From Bacillota bacterium (lineage in GTDB: Bacteria; Eremiobacterota; SpSt-956; JAKJGF01): DNA of 14,225 nt. Position numbers and translations under genes: made by a program. The notes beneath the pieces were generated by a model that was not told the DNA's origin, ran no database searches, and saw nothing but the letters and a program-made list of their open reading frames with translations. The DNA is taken from positions 1 through 14,225 of the forward strand of contig JAKPQU010000255.1 of the NCBI GenBank assembly GCA_029555925.1, read 5' to 3'. Each line of letters starts with the position of its first letter. The stretch's first letter is position 1. Positions 13,974-14,225 of the stretch are shown piece after piece.

Positions 13974-14199
13974 ATACTATTTAGCTTTAGACATAGCAGT
14001 CTGCCTGCCTGGTGTTCCGGAGAAAAAAATATCACGGCAGCACAGGTATATTTTATTGAATTATAATGTAAAGTAGCATGATATAAGCTGTAACTGTTAT
14101 AAACGTTCCAGTTTAGATTTTTTTCGAAGGAGCATCAGGCAGGTAGACGGTATTTACCTATTGTTCAAATTATTCGGTTTAATTAAAGCAATTTAGTAT
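13974..14199. mobile_element. Composite foldback element, copy B (complete, core F3)
   Basis: Outer inverted repeats are ATACTATTTAGCTTTA (13974-13989) and TAAAGCAATTTAGTAT (14184-14199). The inner stem pairs about 13997-14033 with 14116-14151: CTGCCTGCCTGGTGTTCCGG on one side, and on the other the arm containing TTCGAAGGAGCATCAGGCAG. As in F1 and F2, one arm carries GGAGAA and the other TTCGAA at the same point. From 14081 rightward it is the inverse of 7294-7438. No coding potential. Confidence 0.85.
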
Positions 14200-14225
14200 A
14201 AGGTAATCTAAGTACCGTAACAGGT
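14200..14225. mobile_element. Edge of a further copy of the TACCGTAACAGGT element
   Basis: After the same 13-bp joint seen at 7307-7319, TACCGTAACAGGT (14213-14225) begins a second copy of the 7021-7306 element, running off the window. The joint contains CTAAG, the complement of the CTTAG target. Confidence 0.65.

Overview
The window is an AT-rich bacterial chromosome segment (about two-thirds A+T by eye). It carries housekeeping genes (triosephosphate isomerase, ornithine carbamoyltransferase) among repeat-scaffold proteins (TPR, HEAT) and an unusually dense set of small palindromic and foldback elements. Shine-Dalgarno sequences are strong and sigma70-like promoters are recognisable. There is no rRNA or tRNA, so I cannot place the organism; the style (TPR/HEAT proteins, a bacterial TMTC-like protein, many non-autonomous repeats) would fit an uncultivated, free-living, low-GC Gram-negative lineage, but that is inference.

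Left part (1-6981): on the minus strand, tpiA (GTG start) is followed after 49 nt by a gene with an excisionase-like helix-turn-helix and a Lys/Glu helix built from 42-bp tandem repeats, cut by the window edge. The 381-nt gap to the next gene holds a promoter and a REP-like palindrome. On the plus strand follow a 19-repeat TPR protein, two small unrecognised proteins each with its own promoter, ornithine carbamoyltransferase ending in a strong hairpin, an antisense zinc-ribbon remnant, and a 9-repeat HEAT protein.

Middle (6982-7578): 597 nt without a gene, almost entirely nested foldback elements. One has 16-bp terminal inverted repeats and a 5-bp target duplication. Its neighbour recurs inverted at 13974-14199.

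Right part (7579-14225): on the minus strand, a DsbD-type thiol:disulfide transporter (apparently ATT-initiated) and a radical SAM/SPASM protein, separated by a REP-like element; upstream lies a truncated AlbA/Schlafen-type regulator. The gap 10992-11642 (651 nt) contains two copies of a 104-bp inverted-repeat element, a 207-bp foldback element and a promoter. On the plus strand a 2H-phosphoesterase-like gene overlaps, by ATGA, a polytopic GT-C-like membrane protein with C-terminal TPRs. The last 322 nt (13904-14225) are a truncated 104-bp element interrupted by the second copy of the composite foldback element.

The most interesting signal is the family of foldback elements. Three loci have different outer inverted repeats, but each encloses a hairpin whose two arms carry conserved, non-identical cores (one arm CTC[T/C]TNCGAA, the other TTC[T/C]GGAGAA), giving a mismatch bulge at the same place in every stem. 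The elements are nested in one another, border genes, and have probably truncated some.
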